NCBI GenBank assembly: GCA_030765055.1
Contig: CM060952.1
Coordinates: 176,021,903 to 176,085,902, forward strand
Direction: 5' to 3'
DNA from: Mantis religiosa
Lineage: Eukaryota > Arthropoda > Insecta > Mantodea > Mantidae
DNA: 64,000 bases
Positions 12,166 to 26,344 of this stretch are shown here, piece after piece. The notes beneath the pieces were generated by a model, which saw nothing but the letters and a program-made list of their open reading frames with translations, was not told the DNA's origin and did not search any database. The position numbers and the translations under genes are program-made. The stretch's first letter is position 1. Each line of letters starts with the position of its first letter.

Positions 12166-12539
12166 AAACTGAATCCATTTATATCTTATATTTAATTTAT
12201 ATAGTTTAAACAAAACATTACATTTTCGCTGTAAAGATGAAATTTTAATTTTTATACATATATTCAAAGGTAAAACTATTTCAACTTCCTCTGATAAGTC
12301 GGCTGCCGGTCTCCGCGCTTCTGCTGGGACCATTTCGAGACCGACAGCCAGGGACGCCTGGAGCTCGGTTGCTGGGCTCGTTGCCACCGAACAGTAGGGG
12401 AGCCTTTCAGTTGTCCTGGCCTGTCGGGGGAATTAAACTATAAGGACCCTGCTCTCTACATTGTCGTGGCTTCTTGGGTTAAGTCAGAGGTTCTACTCCC
12501 ATTAGTCCTGGACCCGTAGGACCAGAACCCGGGTCTTTT

Positions 12540-13808
<1,269 letters not shown>

Positions 13809-14966
13809 TACATCTAAAATAGCACTTTACTCTCAGTTTTATCAATACTAAAAGTTTCATTTTCTTTTTTAATTTTGAGAAATTTATCTTACGTGTGTTC
13901 GAACTCTAGCACAGCTGAAAATAACTGACTTTATAATTTTGACCTTGAAGCCAATGGTATTCTTGTCGACAGATTCCATGATAACCTTAATTACCTAGAT
14001 ACACTGGTCCAATTCACATAATATGAGTTTAGCCATTTCATTTCTCATTAGGAATTACAGCCCGAACTACATATATTACATATATTGCTTTTGTACAGTT
14101 AATAATTTCAATAGCAGCATTTTGCACACACAGTAATAAAGCACTCTTATACGGAAGTTACATACTGATTTTTTTTTTTTTCAAAAAACAAGAGTGGGTA
14201 CATGTCTTTATCATACATTTCCATAATAATATTACTTTATATTATTTCTCTTTCATTCTCCTTAGGGAAGATCTGCCTGTTGTCAAAGGTATAAAGCTAT
14301 AATTAACTGTATTTACTCTCTAAACCACCAGGAATGCGAATTTATGAAAGACAGACATAAAAATGAGTTTTAGTTTCCTCTTTTGCTTTTGTAATATGTT
14401 ACAGGTTTCGCTACCGCGGGCATTACGTTTTATTTGATATTGACTGACGAGTTAATAATAAGTGTTTTGTTAACTTTGTTGCTACTACTTACGCAGTATG
14501 TTTATGAGGCATTTAATAATGAATCAATTGGTAAAATAACCGTCGGCGTTCGTGAGTAAACCACATATAGTTGCCGCCTGCAAATTTACTGTATAAAATG
14601 GGGGTAATAAACTTTGTGTCGCTAGCGGTTTGAAATGTCGCGATAACCAAGGTAGCATGTGTGTTTGTGTATCGTGAGGGAGGGTTGGGGGAGCCACTTT
14701 ACTTTTCACGTTAATATCAACCTGCCGTAGGCCTACACATTGCTGCCACTTGCATGTGTAGCCGGCTTACCTGTCGCCGCAGACTGCCTAATCAAATACT
14801 TTCTCTGCAGATGTAGTAAGCAGTGAAAATATTGTACTCGATATCGAGATTTCACATGAAATAAACAAATACACATACACTCAGCATAGCTCAAAAACGA
14901 AAAGACAGTCGAATTGCTTTGTGCGTAATCCCTCATGCCCAATTGGTGTGATTTTTCAGTAGAAGC
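13809..14966. other. No recognised gene
   Basis: AT-rich. Short open frames at 14524-14942 (minus) resemble no known protein. Confidence 0.45.
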
Positions 14967-15466
<500 letters not shown>

Positions 15467-15594
15467 CTTAACTATTCTGCATACACTCTTACAAATGAGA
15501 ATCAATATTCACGTATGTAAATTGGATGGAAAACATCTTTTCTGTATGTTTGCAGATTGCGTTTCATATTCAGTTCCAAGAAATTAAATGGAAT

Positions 15595-15831
15595 GCGTAG
15601 TGTTGAATGCCCGCATTTACTACATATGGCACCGCAGGCGTGGACACTGATGGTACATGAGATGAAGATGGAGCACCGGTGGAATGAAATGCCGTGGAAA
15701 ACCGGAAGTCCCGAAGAAAACCCGCCCAGCACCATATTGTCCACCACCATCTCACATTGCGGTCGCCTGGATCCAACCCGGGCCGCCTTGATCAGAGCCA
15801 AGCGGTCTAACCACTGAGCCACGGTGCGGCC
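15595..15831 (-). mobile_element. tRNA-derived SINE, family C
   Basis: The reverse complement starts GGCCGCACCGTGGCTCAGTG (box A region) with GGGTTGGATCC (box-B-like), then GGTGGACAATATGGTGCTGG and CACCGGTGCTCCATCTTCAT. A plus-strand copy with the same order lies at 36981-37209. Confidence 0.8.
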
Positions 15832-16005
15832 TCAGCTTCAAGATATAAACATGTTGGACATGAGGAGTTTCTGCTCAAACTGACATTTAATTCTGTAAGA
15901 GAGTACATTAGATATAAAAACAATTAATTTAGAGTGCAGTTTTGTCCAATACCCCTAACATTACCTATATAACATTACCCATATATCCACATATAAGTGG
16001 ATTTG

Positions 16006-16349
16006 TCCTGCGCCGTGGCGTAGTAGGCTGAGGCAGCATGCCCTGGTCCCTGGCCACGGAAAGCGGCCCGGGTTCGATCCCACCCATGGGGTGCAGAATT
16101 TAGGTCCCGGGTATAGGACCGGTGCCCGCTCAGCATCGTGAGGAAAGTGAGGAGCTTACGCTAGGTAAGCGGCCCTGGTCACGGAAACCTACATTCCAGC
16201 TGGGGGGTGCCCAGATGCTGACTACATCTCCTCCCCGTATCGGTTAGATGATCGTCCACCTCTGTCGTATGTAGGTAGGCGTGAGGCCGGCAGTCGGTTT
16301 GGTAGGCATTGGCCCACTAAGGGCTGTCGCGCCAGTGGTTATTTATTAT
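16006..16349 (+). mobile_element. tRNA-derived SINE, family D, with perfect TSD
   Basis: The 344-bp element has a tRNA-like head (CGCCGTGGCGTAGTAGGCTG; box B GGGTTCGATCCC) and is flanked by a perfect 15-bp duplication, ATATAAGTGGATTTG, at 15991-16005 and 16350-16364. The tail is GGTTATTTATT. Insertion by target-primed reverse transcription with a LINE partner is inferred from the SINE class. Confidence 0.9.
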
Positions 16350-17198
16350 ATATAAGTGGATTTGGTATACAAATGCTCATAAAAGTATTGAATTTCTTGA
16401 TCGTGGGGAAGACAGGGCTTGAATTCTTGTTAAACCAGTACGTGTCCATCAAAATAGCAAGAAGAGATAGGAAGGAACAGAAATCCGCAAACCACGTTGC
16501 CAACCTTTCAATTTGAATAAAAATGTCCCATGTCCAGGACATAAGGGGTTTCTGTGACAAAAAAAAATACTTCAATTAGTTATTGAATGCACATGTAACA
16601 TGAGGGATTTAGACGCAAATAGCTGCGTCTAAATAAATAATATAGTTTTATTAACAAATTTGAATTTCTCAAGACTGTGGGCATGAGGAGTTTCTGCACT
16701 GATTCAGTTAAAATCAAATGTGGTCTTGAGGTTTAGCGTCTTCCAAGAATACCACAGAAAGATTTTAAGGAAAGTCCTCAATCTATACTATATGTCACAT
16801 GGAAACTGTTTTAAAAGCCCCGATTTTCTCTAAAATGGGTCGAACTGCTTTGATTAAAATCGCATATCCTTAAACTACTTTATCTTAAACGTATATCTTG
16901 ACTTATCTGGCAATAACATCTGAAACCTTATTCAGACTGAATGAACATTGGATATCTGCAAATTGCTGAGAAATAACAAAATTATATAGACACTCGATCA
17001 TAAAAGAAATGTACAAGGAATTAACGTAAATTAGAAATATTAAGCATTAATAAAAATACTTTCTGCGGAAGGGAGTAGAAAATAACTATGTGTGCAGCAC
17101 GTAACCTTATGTTTTATAGGATCGAACAGTTGCCAATACTTATAGGACATATCCATGATATTAAAAGCTACAAATATTACAGAACTACTGTCTGTTTA

Positions 17199-17553
17199 AT
17201 ATATATAAACAAAGAAATAATAACCAGTGACGTAACATCCCTAGTGGGCCAAGGCCTGCCAACCCGACTGCTGGTCTCACGCCTCAATATGCAAGACAGA
17301 CGTGGGCGATCATCCAACCGATAGGGGCAGATGTGGTCAGTATCTCTGCACTCCGAGATGAAAAGTTGACTTTCTCAACCAGGGTTCGCTACCTATCGTA
17401 GCTCCTCATTTTCCTCATGATGCTGAATGGACACGGTCCTATACACGTGACTTAAAATCCATACACCCCAGGAGTGGAACCGATCCCGGGTCACGTTCCG
17501 TAGCAGGGAACTAAAGCATGACATCTAAGCCAACTACTGTAAGGTGCAGGAGC
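17199..17553 (-). mobile_element. tRNA-derived SINE, family D, second copy with TSD
   Basis: The minus-strand copy shares head (…CGGGATCGGTTCC box B), middle (TCAGCATCATGAGGAAAATG) and tail (CCCACTAGGGATGTTACGTC) with the copy at 16006, at visibly lower identity. It is flanked by a perfect 12-bp duplication, ACTGTCTGTTTA, at 17187-17198 and 17554-17565. Confidence 0.88.
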
Positions 17554-17565
17554 ACTGTCTGTTTA

Positions 17566-18360
17566 GGTGCTTAACACTTGCAGTAAATTACAGTTAGAGT
17601 TTAGAAAAGGAGGAAAATTTCACAACTAGGGCCAGTAAATGGTGTACAGTACTGGCGTATTTTTTGGGAGGAAGGGCTGAGGGTTAAGAAAAATAAGACT
17701 AACTGAATCTATACGCAGCCGCACTTCCAATTCCAAGCGGTACACCTTTGTTCTCAAATAATAATAACACCTACATCTTACACATTATTGTGGACTGCAC
17801 CCATTTCTGCAACTTAAAAACATTAAGAAGGATTTGAAATGAGAGGAAATTAAAGAGGCTACTTCACTCATGGCCCCGGTGGAAGATAATGAACAACCAC
17901 GCCAGAAAAAATGCTGCTTTTTATCCAAACACATTATTCACTCAAACATTATTGACATTATCTTTATCACATCTTACTTTTAAATCTCATTCTTTTAAAC
18001 AAAATGCCATTGCATAACTGATACTACAGTTTCATATACCGTTCCATGATGACATGATGACTTCTGTATAAATTGGTCTTATGTGAAATAGTAACCGCTT
18101 ATGACAGTATTGGAATTCAAAGTAAATTCTCTTATATCTTAGTAGCTCTAGAATTTGTTGAAGCTTTTTAAATCATATTGCTGTGTGAGAACCTGTCACA
18201 GAATTCTCTCAAAGATCAGGAAAAACAAGGAAAGTAATCAGAATGAATAGTCAATTAAGGTGAATATTGTACCAAATATCAGCAACTGCATAAGCACACT
18301 TTTTTCATTTTATGTTAAAAGCATTCTTTCCTAAAATCAATGTACCTTGCTTCTTTGGTC
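17566..18360. other. No recognised gene
   Basis: Nothing nameable. A short stretch near 17780-17900 gives a Cys/His-containing translation faintly like a retroelement RNase H C-terminus, too weak to call. Confidence 0.4.
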
Positions 18361-18416
18361 CCACACGCATACGTACACGCACACACACACACACCCATAC
18401 ACACATGCACACACAA
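18361..18416 (+). repeat. (CA)n-rich microsatellite
   Basis: Interrupted CA repeats are seen directly. Confidence 0.9.
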
Positions 18417-18609
18417 GATGACCGCCATAAACCTGTAACTTCCAAACTTGAATAACAAGATCTACACTTTCGAAAATATAACTGCTTAATGTAAATAAAA
18501 CAGAGAGAGGGAGAGGGAGAGACAGAGAGCTATTAAGTAACTGCAACACGTAATAATCTCATTTTCTGTTATGTATAAGAGTATACACATATAATTAGAA
18601 GAGAGAAAT

Positions 18610-19102
18610 TGCCACCCGAACATCGGAATTCCCGATAGGACCAGCTGGCAGGTAGGGACCAGACGGGAAGCATTCAGCCACGCCTAACCATTTATCTTGT
18701 AGCGCTAACGAGGGGGATGGTTGGAAAAACATCACTAGCCACCTCTTTCCCCCTCTCTGACGTCTGGAACAGTCGGGAATATTCACTGAACCGCGAGACT
18801 TCCAGAAACGGCGATCTTCCCTATATAAGGCCTGCAGTGGACGAGTCAGTTCAGTTCTTGGCGAGCAGCCGTAGGAGCGCCGTGCTAGTGAACGGACTCG
18901 AAGACTGTGTACGTGTATCAGAGAAGTTGTACGTAATTGTGAGTGTAGAGTAGACCTGTGAGAGACAAACTGTTGAATTGTAATTGTGTGCGCGACGTAA
19001 TTATATGTAATGGCAAGTGTTCCAACTATAATTCGGTGGAAATAAAGAACATTTTGAGTTTGTGCAATTGGACTTTTAATTTCTCGAACCTACAAAGTCA
19101 CG
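18610..19102 (+). mobile_element. Solo LTR, family 1
   Basis: A ~493-bp sequence that begins TGCCACCCGAAC and ends AAAGTCACG. It carries a TATA box (CTATATAAGG, 18821-18830) with GTCAGTTCAGTTCTTGGCGA just downstream as a plausible start region, and a polyadenylation signal (AATAAA, 19041-19046) before the 3' end. It aligns along its length with the minus-strand copy at 61312-61813, which has canonical TGT...ACA ends. No internal coding region adjoins it, so it is a solo LTR. No intact TSD is visible. Confidence 0.85.
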
Positions 19103-20301
19103 ATATAATACCATAATCTCAAAATTAATAAATCATATCACCAGAATTAGTCCCAATGTAGGCGACATTTATTCATGCATCCATTTGCTGCTTTCAGAAT
19201 ATATAAAACAAAAAGAGGAACGTTATTACTTATCCGAATTGTAATTTAATATATTTTAAAACTTAAAAATATATGTATGCTTACTTCTAATTTCATTTTA
19301 TATAAATGAAACCTACATTTTTCAGTTCTTTAGAGGAGGAAAGTTGTTAAACCTTTCCCCTTTTCGTTGTAATTTTTATTTTAAAATATGAAAGTATTGT
19401 ACAGGTCGCAGATTAATCGAAAAGAGAGCACAAAGATGATAGTTGAAAGAAGTGGTATTATAAAATCTGCACGTTGCATTTTTACAAAATCTCAAATAGT
19501 TAAGAATTATTCAAATAAATAAAACTGCCTTAAATTAGTTGCGGGAATATTTGTACTAACATGTTGTTAAGAGGTTTTTTCACGAACTAAGCAACATACA
19601 TTATGCGGGAAATATTCATTTTCATTCGTGAAAAAGAAATAGTATTCAAATTATATCAACAGTATTTCATTATTCTTTCTTTTAAATATTTTAATCACAC
19701 ACATTTTTCTAATATTTATTAATAAATTGTACCAATGTAATTCGAAAGGTCTAAAGTAAGTGCAACTGGTACAAGGAGTAAAATATGACTTGAGAATGGA
19801 TAAATGTACTTGCCGATTAGATTTGGAGATTATTATGACTTTATCGCAGAGAAATTTGATTGAGACATTCAAATGTGTATTTATTTCATGATACATAAAT
19901 TTAGGATTGTATATACGATATATTTAATGCCATAAATGCATTAAATATTATTGTACATTTAAGTAGAGACTCAGTTACTGAAACATCTCAGTTAATTTTT
20001 GTATCAGTTCAATTGGTTTTACATTTACGATTTATTGGTTGTTTTAGCATTGTTGGCAAAATACTTATGCCTTAAGCATGACGTTTGATAAAAGGCATAC
20101 ATTTTCGTCCTATAAGATTTGGATTTCGTATCTCAAATTGTGTCTGCAATAATGTATGAATTTAGCAGATTCAACAGTGATGGGACAGAGCTTTTAATGT
20201 CTGCTAAATGTTAAATGTAGATGTGTGGTAAAATGGTGTATATTTGTTGATTTGAAGGTGTAATCTAATGATTATCATATTCTCAACAAAATAATGTGAA
20301 T
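19103..20301. other. No recognised gene
   Basis: Very AT-rich. No credible coding frame. Confidence 0.45.
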
Positions 20302-21320
20302 CCTTCTTCTTCTTCTTCTTCTTCTTCTTCTTCTTCTTCTTCTTCTTCTTCTTCTTCTTCTTCATCTTCATCTTCTACCTCACGGCGTTGGATTGTTTAA
20401 CCCGTTCCGGCTCCAAATTGGTATGTCCATCTTTCCTTCGGTCTTCCCTGGTTTCTTCTTCCTATAGGTTTATGGTTTAAGGCTATTTTTGGTATTCTGT
20501 TATTATTCCACCTCTGAACATGTTCTTTCCATTGATTTCTATTTCTTCTACCTTTAATTCTGACCTAATATCCTGACTACGTTTTTTTATTAATTTTGGT
20601 ATATCCAGCTATTGCTCTTATGAATTTCATTTCTGATGACTGTATTCTCGTACTATTTCTTTTTGTTAGTGTCCATGTTTCTGATCCATAGATCAGAGTT
20701 GGTATTGCCATTGTTTTGTATAGTTTATTATAGAGTCCTTTCTTGCTTTATTTTTTAATGTTCTTTCTATTGTGCCTGTTATATAGTTTAATTTATTTAT
20801 TTTCTCTATTATATCAGCTTCCCCTTGGTACAAGACATTACATCCTAAATACTTAAAGTGTGATTTCTGCTCAATTATTATGTTATCTAACACTATTTTT
20901 AATCTTACTGGATTAGTTCCTTTAAATGTCATGGTTTTGGATTTATTTGCTGATATTTTTGTTCCATATTCTGTAGCTATTTTATCTAGACTATACAGGT
21001 CATCTTCATTTGTGGCCATTATTATTTGATCATCTGCATACAATATGGATTTCAATTTTGCTCCTGATACATTAATGCCTCCATTGACTTTATTCGACCA
21101 AATCCTTACTATTTCGTCAACATACAAATTAAAAAGTGAGGTTGATAAAGGACAACCTTGTCTTACGCCACCATTAACTATTACTGGTTCTCTTTTATTT
21201 ATTTTTATTTTTGTGTCAATATAAATACTTTTTATAACTTTAATTAGTTGTAAAGGTATGCCTCTATTATTTAAAATTTTCCACAGTATCATTCGTGGTA
21301 CTTTGTCAAAAGCTTATGTG
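20302..21320 (-). pseudogene. Non-LTR retrotransposon reverse transcriptase fragment with GAA tail
   Basis: The minus strand from about 21320 encodes AFDKVPRMILWKILNNRGIP, then GVRQGCPLSTSLFNLYVDEI and the catalytic YADD (residues 85-88 of the 199-codon frame 20693-21292), then the thumb-type HFKYLGCNV. Below 20693 the frame is broken by stops but continues to GRPKERWTYQFGAG and EVEDEDEEE, where the Glu run is the (GAA)n tail at 20302-20376. The element is 5'-truncated and inactive. The RT would have copied its RNA at a nicked target site. The GRPK...EDEDEEE ending is common to insect endonuclease-RT elements. Confidence 0.85.
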
Positions 21321-22277
21321 AATCCTATTCTGTTTTTTACAGTTTTCAAATGCTGTGGACGTGGGGTTTGTGACACACACTTCAAACTTTCAACAGCTGT
21401 TGGAGCCGATCGCTCTTGGGACACCGAACTCATTGTCAGGCACTTTCCTTGCGAGTATTAACTTTATATCCAAACCATCCCATCCTGTGACAAAGCCTTC
21501 CTCACATTAATGACATCATAAAACCTTGAGTACCCCAGTAGTAGTATGTAGGAAGCCATTGGACTTCCAATGGAGTGTTAACGCATTTAAGGCTTCCACT
21601 TTACATTGCTCATTCATCATTCAGGCAGACAACATAATCACTCGCATTGTGGACTGCGAATGTGTTTTCCCTCGAGCAGATTCTTCACCGTGGCTGAAAT
21701 CGAATATCAGACGCCACCACATTATGTACCACATTAAGTTCAGGAAAATAATATCTCAGTGAGGAGCAGCAAATAAATGCAAACCGTCGGTATGGGGAAA
21801 AATCCCGGGTAAATATAACAACCTGCATTTTAGTCTGGAAGAAATTGATGCAGGGTACCGTACCGCCTGACACATAATAACAGAGCAAAACTGGTCATTT
21901 CTGGCCTGGTGAGGACTCCACTACCCCACTCGCAATGTTTCCCTTCCGGCTTAAAACTGTAGTGCACGCCTCTTGTGCCATCGAGAACGTACACGGCCCT
22001 TGGCTCTTCTCTGGTAACTTGTGTATCAATTCTACAATATCTACGCCAACATAACAATGTTACTCTTTGAGATGACGTATGCTGACAGATATCATCACTT
22101 TCTAAGCAATATTTGATTAATGAGCTATTATTAACACCTGTACAGTAAAGAAACACAGTTTAAATAAAGAAAATAGACATGCTCTCAACACAGAGAAATT
22201 ATTATGGACTAATCTGTTTAACCAGAAATACAAAATTATGATCAAAAGAATGATTTATTTTTTATGAATTACAATAC
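21321..22277. other. No recognised gene
   Basis: Moderate-GC sequence with short open frames on both strands (21526-22156), none recognisable. Confidence 0.4.
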
Positions 22278-22868
22278 TGTCGCGAACGCATTGTTGATTC
22301 GAGGCGCCGCGGGCAACGGGTTCAAAGAGATGGACAGTGCAATGCGCAGATAAAAGCTCGCCGAAACGTTGGGGGGGAAGGAGACGGGTTTCTAGAGAGT
22401 TCGTCTTTCTTCTAGGGCCATCTTGATTGTTTGAGAACATTCCGGATAGTGAATAATCTATAAAAAGGGAGCCGCCTTCCGTCACTGGCAGTCAATCCGC
22501 AATTGGACGCATGCGCGTGAACAGCTGTGTGAGCTGTGTTTGTGGTCGATGACCTTGCAAGTTGTATTGTATATGTGACGTAATTTCGGACTGTCAGACT
22601 GATTTCTTTAGGGGAAGGCCACGCATGTTGTATCAGGAATACATTGAAAAGTTGGGGAAGGATAGAGGGAAAACCATGACAGAAATGAAGAGAATAATAA
22701 TGGACCGAAAAAAGTGGAGGAAATGGGTAGAAGAGGCTTGTACTCCACGCTTAACAGCACAAAAGAGTTAGAGAAAGAGGAAGAAGAAGATTGATTTCTA
22801 GGGAAATAAAGAGCAATTTTCAGTGTCTGTAACTTGGACTTTTAATATTACGAACCCACAAAGTCACA
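22278..22868 (+). mobile_element. LTR, family 2, interrupted by a nested insertion
   Basis: Starts TGTCGCGAACGC, has a TATA-like CTATAAAAAGGG near 22459, AATAAAGAGC near 22805, and ends CGAACCCACAAAGTCACA. Its last ~60 bp closely resembles LTR family 1 (AATAAAGA..., GGACTTTTAAT, CACAAAGTCACA), although the rest differs. A 184-bp non-LTR fragment is inserted within it (22608-22791). No internal region follows. A partial second copy of its 5' part begins near 22888. Confidence 0.7.
22608..22791 (+). mobile_element. Nested 5'-truncated non-LTR retrotransposon end
   Basis: The insertion is bounded by an 8-bp direct repeat, TGATTTCT, at 22600-22607 and 22792-22799. It encodes RGRPRMLYQEYIEKLGKDRG and DRKKWRKWVEEA, a typical C-terminus of insect endonuclease-RT elements, then a stop and a GAGGAAGAAGAAGA tail. 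The tail type matches the GAA-tailed element at 20302. Confidence 0.8.
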
Positions 22869-22887
22869 CGTCAGTCGGTAATTGGAC

Positions 22888-23638
22888 GCCTGCGCATTGT
22901 TGATTCGAGGCGGCGCGGGCAAGGAGTTCAAAGAGACGGGCAGTGCAGCGCGGAGATAAAGGCTCCCTGAAACGGTGGGGGACAAGCGACCCTCCGCTAT
23001 TAACCATCATTAGACAACACGAAATAGGAAAAGAAGAGGAAGAACAACAAATTCAACAGCACCTACGACAACTCCTGAAGAAGGGACATCCAACTGACGT
23101 CCTCACGTATAATACATAAGTAAATATTATATATAAATATATAAATAAAAGAAAAAATAATAAAAAATAAAAAAGAAAAAATAATATATATAAATAGTAA
23201 TAATTAAAAAAATAAAAAATAAGTAAAGCAGATAAAAATTACATATTAAAACTATGTAAATACTATAAGCAATAAGGAAAAGGAAAAGCCTTCTCTCCCT
23301 CCCCCAAAATCAATAAGCATGCAGGCTGAAGAGGGCGAAAAAAGCTCTGAAGCAGCTTTGGGTGGAATAAACCCAGAATTCCCCTAGTAGTAGTGGTAGT
23401 GTTAGTGGTGGTAGTAGTGGTGGTGGTAGTAGTGGTAGTGGTAGCGGTAGTAGTAGTAGTGGTAGTGGTGGTAGTGGGTGGAGCAGTAGTAGTAGTGGTG
23501 GTGGTGGTGGTGGTGGTGGTGGTGGTGGTGGTGGTGGTGGTGGTAGCGATAGTAGTAGTAGCGGTAGTAGTACTGGTGGTGGCGGCAGCAGCAGCAGTAA
23601 TAGGGGGGAAGGAGACGGATTTCTAGAGAGTTCGTTAT
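22888..23638 (+). mobile_element. Partial LTR family 2 copy split by a possible non-LTR insertion
   Basis: 22888-22985 repeats the GCATTGTTGATTCGAGGCG part of the LTR at 22278, and 23606-23638 resumes with GGAAGGAGACGGATTTCTAG. The ~620 bp between encodes LTIIRQHEIGKEEEE and KKGHPTDVLTYNT before a stop, then an AT-rich stretch, a GC-richer 3' segment ending GAATTCCCC and a TAG/TGG-type repeat. Imperfect ~14-bp repeats (GGGGGACAAGCGAC and GGGGGGAAGGAGAC) flank it. This fits a 5'-truncated non-LTR insertion, but there is no RT motif to prove it. Confidence 0.5.
23388..23597 (+). repeat. (TAG)/(TGG) microsatellite
   Basis: Interspersed TAG, TGG and CAG triplets, with a (GGT)n core near 23498-23543. 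The poly-Val translation is an artefact. Confidence 0.92.
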
Positions 23639-23639
23639 T

Positions 23640-25248
23640 ATTGTTATTATTCGTCGACTACAAAAGATTTCAAGAGTGAATCATTCAAGTATAAGTGTAC
23701 TCCTGTACCAATGCTAGAATGAGATAGAGACATCTATTTTATGGGTGCAAGAACAAAAGAATTGTGTTACATCATGCTGCACGAGCAAAGTGCCGCAGTA
23801 GTAACATGTGCAACTCGCACTTGGGAGCTCATGTGTTCTGTTTCTCTCGACTCTAATTACTGTAGCTTTTGATTACGGAAATTATGATCAGTACGTTCAG
23901 AAACAAGAAAGTTGCTGAAAATTCTCAATGCTTATTTTTATTGAAATTTATAAGGAAGGATATTCTTAGGATTCGCGTAGAAAATGCGTTTCAGATGTGA
24001 ATAAGAATCTTAAAATTTGACAACGTTTAACTTAGGAACATAGGCTTCACTGAGGTTGATAAAATACGTGTACTTCTAAAATAAATCTTAAAGTGTTTTA
24101 CAATTATACAGAAGTGTTCCTGTGATCAATTATCCGCAGTTTTTAGTGCTTACAGACCGCGTTTGCATTACCACACACTTGGCAGTATTCGCAAGCGCAT
24201 TCCCCGTTTAGGATTTTAGAAATTCAGGTGAACTTAAGCTTCTCAGAGTTATTTTAAACCCTATTGTTGTAAACATATTAGAAATTATCTGTTATGGAAT
24301 TTCAATAATTTCAAGTTGCAGTTTCTAGTGCTAAGATTTAGAAACAGCTTTATTATTTATTCTCAAGCAATCTGCAACTCGCTTACGTTATTTGTCACCA
24401 TTAACTGTTAAGCCAACTCTTTCTTATTCTCACATTATGGAGCAGTCGGAAGCACAATGATTAAACTTATCGCTCATTGCGTTAGCTACATTATCATAAT
24501 TTACAAATGCAATATGATTACAAGTTCTGTTAGTCCACCACTATATTCCTAAATGAGGGATGCTACGTCTTCAAAGCCGTTTTATAATGCATAATAAAAT
24601 TCTAAGTAGTTGACGTTCACCTCTTTCTCTATTCTTGTTGGTACGTTTGATGTAACTGTTTCTAACCCAGCTTAGGCATTCCAGTAGAACAGAGCTACCC
24701 TATCGCCGTATGCAAATAGCAGGGCAGTCTTAGAATAGAGCAGCATCACTACTCGATCTCTTTCTGGCCGGTTATGGGAGAGCTTGAGAATGAGTTATCG
24801 TCCAGCCCGATTCGGTACAGGCCATGTGGGAGGCGACCCTGGACATACACACACACTACCTGTCCTCACATGCCTATGATGGATTGGGCTTATATTAAAC
24901 GGCTCAAAACATGGCACACAAGGTAGCTGCGAGTTTAATGATGGTCCACTAAACATATATATGGACTTGAAATATTTCTCCTTCTCCTTCAGTACTGGCC
25001 TTGGCCGACTGAGATCACGTTTGTCCATAGGGTCCTAATCTGTTTAAGGACTGTCTTTTTATAATCTACTACCATTAACCTTGATATTTTAGCTTTCTCT
25101 ACACTTACAGGAAATATTAAAACTATTGTATTCTACCAACAGTTCAATACCGAGGTTTCGTTGGGAATAAAATTTTTGAGACAGCCTGAATAAAAAAGGC
25201 GTGTTAGGAAACATGTATTTTATCTGTGTGTGTCTATCTTGAATAAAA
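23640..25248. other. No recognised gene
   Basis: AT-rich DNA. A 77-codon minus frame at 24795-25028 is not recognisable. Confidence 0.4.
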
Positions 25249-25530
25249 GCGTAATTTGATATTTTTCAGCGTCTTGCAAGAATGTGGTATGCAGATAATG
25301 AATCTGAAAATATTATTTACTCAAAAACTGTATTATATATTTTGATTAAATGCCACATGTTTAAAATATTTTCATAGCAATGAAATGTAGTTACCTTCAA
25401 TGCTTTGTGAATAACTCTTTAGATCGTTTTATTCCAGAATAACACTATTAAATGGGAATTCATATTTTTTCTGTTTTATTTCTTTTGGCCATGCATCCAG
25501 AATGCCATCAAATGGTGACCAGCTCTTTAA
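25249..25530 (+). repeat. Dispersed repeat F, uninterrupted copy
   Basis: This ~280-bp sequence is paralogous to the DNA flanking the gypsy element (26847-26890 joined to 32879-33091). Shared stretches include TTTTTCAGCGTCTT, CATGT/CATTTGTTT..AAATATTTTCATA, ATGTAGTTACCTT and CCAGAATGCCAT. It shows the sequence without the retrotransposon. Confidence 0.75.
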
Positions 25531-26344
25531 CCCGTAACTGGTGAGGTAAGACTTTGCAACGTATTTGTTGAGGTGGCATTAGACAAAACCGCGGAATATA
25601 ATTAAGACTGACAAAGAAACGGTTATAAATATCAATACAATATTGAAATAGTATAAGAAAGGAAGTATAATCAACATAACAATATCATATTTGTTGGCAA
25701 ACCATAACAAACACAGAACTTATATGGTTCTCATTTGGACAATGTAAATAAGAATGAGAAAATGCAATGCTTTATTCCTCTGAAGTTTTCAGAAAGAAAG
25801 CACTTCTAAAACTGATAACTTCCTATGTAATATAATCTAGCATGATGAATGTAACCGATAATTAACATTTTGTTTTGCTGAGAACACGTTGGAACACTAT
25901 TGAACACAGTTTACTTGGCACAATTTTCACTCCTGTCTTTGATTCTAGGGCACATGCCACATTACTTATTTCTGCAACTTCTATCTGGCTGCAGTAGGAA
26001 GAGTTTTGTTGAGGTAACCTTTGAGGCAGCTTTCCGTTTAGGAATCTTGCGTTCAGTTGTGGCTCAATCATTAGTCACGCTGAAAACTTCACAAAATCAA
26101 GACTTCTTTGGTCAGGATTTCCTAGATAATGTAAGTATCTGCTAGGCTAATATTTAACAATGTAAAGAATACAGCCAATGGCCAGCTGTTGGAACGTCGG
26201 TTCTTTGAATAACTTGCACACTTCTCATCCAAAGCTTCAACGCCTCCTTTAGTTTCATTATGAAACTGTACGATTTCTGTTTTTATGGTTCCATTGTCGA
26301 TACATATTGTATGCTTCATAGATGAGATAAGCATAAAAGCACTG
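25531..26344. other. No recognised gene
   Basis: Short open frames at 25862-26334 are not recognisable. Confidence 0.4.

Noticed and set aside
17740..17960. Retroelement RNase H-like C-terminus
   Set aside because: A short Cys/His pattern only, with no supporting RT motif.
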